Notes under the pieces: generated by a model
What the model was told of the DNA's origin: nothing
The model's database searches: none
The model's input: only the letters and a program-made list of their open reading frames with translations
Shown: positions 6,622-8,021 of the stretch, piece by piece
How the letters are laid out: each line of letters starts with the position of its first letter
How positions within the stretch are numbered: the first letter of the stretch is position 1
Position numbers and translations under genes: made by a program
Assembly (NCBI GenBank): GCA_943326315.2
Contig: CALPSU020000113.1
Location: 1-8,021 of the forward strand
Direction of reading: 5' to 3'
Origin: Chryseobacterium gleum
Lineage (GTDB): Bacteria > Bacteroidota > Bacteroidia > Flavobacteriales_D > Crocinitomicaceae
DNA: 8,021 bases

Positions 6622-8021
6622 CTAATATAAAACCGCATCTAACATTCGTTTTTCTTTTACTGTATCTGTAACAGTACCTTTCAAATATTTTTCTATCATT
6701 AATCCTGCAATAGGAGCGGCCCATGTCCCTCCAAATCCTGCATTTTCAATAAATACAACGATAGAAATTTTTGGATTATTCATAGGTGCAAATGCTAGAA
6801 AAACAGAATGGTCTTTTTTTGGTTTATTTTCAACGGTACCTGTTTTACCACATGTAATAAATTTCGGATTTCTAGCTTGGCGGCCTGTTCCTCCATCTTC
6901 ATGAACTACTCTTCTCATTCCTTCTTGAATTACATCAAAATTATGAGCGTCTACCATTGTTATATGTTTCTTTTTAAATTGTTCTAAAGGCCCTTTTTTA
7001 CCAATTGATTTTACAAAGTGAGGTGTATAATACCATCCTTTATTTGCAATCATTGCTCCAACATTTGCCATTTGTAAAGGTGTTAACTGAACTTCTCCTT
7101 GTCCAATGGATATGGATCGAATTGTTGAAAATGCCCATCTATGGTGTCCATACCACTTATCGTAATATTTTGCATCTGGAATAGAACCAGATGTTAATCC
7201 AGTAATATCTGTATCGTATTTAAAACCTAAACCAAAACTGTGCATGTAATCTGCCCATTTATTTAATCCAATTTCTGCATCAATGAAATTATTTTTATTT
7301 TTCCCCTGTTGAATAATCCTTTTGGTTACAGCGTAAAAATATGGATTACAAGAAAATTTGATTCCATCTGCTAGATTTCCTGCTGAAGGGTGATCGTGAC
7401 AACCAACCAGTCCTTTATTACATGGAAAACCGGATTCAGGATTTATTACTCCTTCTTGTAAACCAATAAGTGATTGAAGTAATTTAAAAACAGATCCAGG
7501 GGGATACTGTGCTGCTAATGGTCTTGGATATAATGGTTTTTGAGGATCTAAAGCTAGAGCAGGATAATTTTTAGAAATATTTCTTTTTCCAACTAATAAG
7601 TTTGGGTCAAAAGATGGTGCTGAAATCAATGCTAAAATTTCTCCTGTAGCTGGCTCTATTGCAACGACACAGCCTCTTTTTCCTTTTAATAATCTTTCAC
7701 CGTATGCTTGAAGTTCTATATCAATTCCTAAATTCATATTAGGACCTTGCTTTGCAATTGTATCGTATTTCCCTTCCATATAAGATTCAACGTCATTGTT
7801 CAACGCTGAAGTCACGATATATCGAATACCTTTTTGGCCTCTTAAATCTTTTTCATAATACCTTTCTATACCAGCTCGACCCATATTGTCTCCAGCTTTA
7901 TAAAAATGATCTGCCTCAATTTCTTCACGATACACCTCCGATAAATATCCGAAAATGTTTGCACCGTTAGCATATGTATAACTTCTCATACTGGTTACCT
8001 CTTCATAAAATCCTGGAAATT
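6622..8021 (-). CDS. mrdA: Penicillin-binding protein 2 (elongation transpeptidase), 5' end beyond window
   Basis: Class B penicillin-binding protein that crosslinks peptidoglycan stem peptides in the periplasm as the partner of RodA in the elongation machinery. The reading frame stays open to the window edge: codons upstream of the Met at 7989 read FPGFYEEVTS, matching the conserved PBP2 region before the transpeptidase domain, so that Met is internal. The visible part is about 465 residues. Against about 630 for E. coli PBP2, roughly 150 N-terminal residues, including the membrane anchor, are missing. Counting from the Met at 7989, the active-site motifs are SVFK (S166 nucleophile, K169; bases 7483-7494), SCN (213-215) and KTG (382-384; bases 6838-6846). 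A Cys/His cluster (C190, C197, H198, H200) lies between the first two motifs. It ends in TAG 3 bases before rodA, so the two genes are very probably co-transcribed. The family assignment is firm. Confidence 0.96.
   Translation of the reverse strand, partial: FPGFYEEVTSMRSYTYANGANIFGYLSEVYREEIEADHFYKAGDNMGRAGIERYYEKDLRGQKGIRYIVTSALNNDVESYMEGKYDTIAKQGPNMNLGIDIELQAYGERLLKGKRGCVVAIEPATGEILALISAPSFDPNLLVGKRNISKNYPALALDPQKPLYPRPLAAQYPPGSVFKLLQSLIGLQEGVINPESGFPCNKGLVGCHDHPSAGNLADGIKFSCNPYFYAVTKRIIQQGKNKNNFIDAEIGLNKWADYMHSFGLGFKYDTDITGLTSGSIPDAKYYDKWYGHHRWAFSTIRSISIGQGEVQLTPLQMANVGAMIANKGWYYTPHFVKSIGKKGPLEQFKKKHITMVDAHNFDVIQEGMRRVVHEDGGTGRQARNPKFITCGKTGTVENKPKKDHSVFLAFAPMNNPKISIVVFIENAGFGGTWAAPIAGLMIEKYLKGTVTDTVKEKRMLDAVLY

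Noticed and set aside
7752..7970. Plus-strand open frame opposite PBP2
   Set aside because: Antisense of conserved PBP2 sequence with no features of its own.
7752..7989. Met codon at 7989 as the start of the PBP2 gene
   Set aside because: The same frame is open to the window edge and encodes a conserved PBP2 stretch (FPGFYEEVTS) upstream, so this Met is internal.
1..8021. Search for tRNA, rRNA, CRISPR arrays, transposase genes and riboswitches
   Set aside because: No repeat-spacer pattern, mobile-element gene or structured RNA was seen by eye. The gaps between genes (3, 69, 44 and 11 bases) are too short to hold most of these.

Overview
The window is AT-rich DNA with five protein-coding genes, all on the minus strand and tightly packed, so transcription runs from the high to the low coordinates. 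It most resembles Bacteroidota, probably a Flavobacteriia-like lineage. The reasons are the Bacteroidota style of the class A PBP and RodA sequences, the A-rich leaders without strong Shine-Dalgarno sites, and the two-subunit CoA-transferase. This placement comes from family resemblance; no phylogeny was run.

Region by region in transcription order: (1) 8021-6622, the C-terminal three quarters of penicillin-binding protein 2 (mrdA), whose 5' end lies outside the window; (2) 6618-5221, rodA, the SEDS glycosyltransferase, 3 bases after mrdA; (3) a 69-base gap, then 5151-2599, a bifunctional class A penicillin-binding protein (PBP1A-like); (4) a 44-base gap, then 2554-1856, subunit A of a succinyl-CoA:3-ketoacid CoA-transferase (scoA); (5) an 11-base gap, then 1844-48, a 598-residue polytopic membrane protein with features of GT-C glycosyltransferases and a soluble C-terminal part. 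No gene-free stretch is longer than 69 bases.

The first three genes form a coherent peptidoglycan elongation module. RodA polymerises lipid II, PBP2 crosslinks the new strands as its partner, and the class A PBP carries out both reactions in one protein. scoA is metabolic (acetoacetate/succinyl-CoA exchange) and needs a B subunit that is not present here. The last gene is unrelated by recognisable function and clearly AT-richer in sampled lines, so it may be a later insertion or a variable position in the cluster.

I found no RNA gene, CRISPR array, insertion sequence or convincing promoter. Most of the window is ordinary core-genome content. The parts worth a second look are an approximately 90-residue membrane insertion in RodA, an enlarged loop in the class A PBP glycosyltransferase domain, cysteine clusters near both transpeptidase active sites, the unpaired scoA, and the membrane protein with its compositional break.
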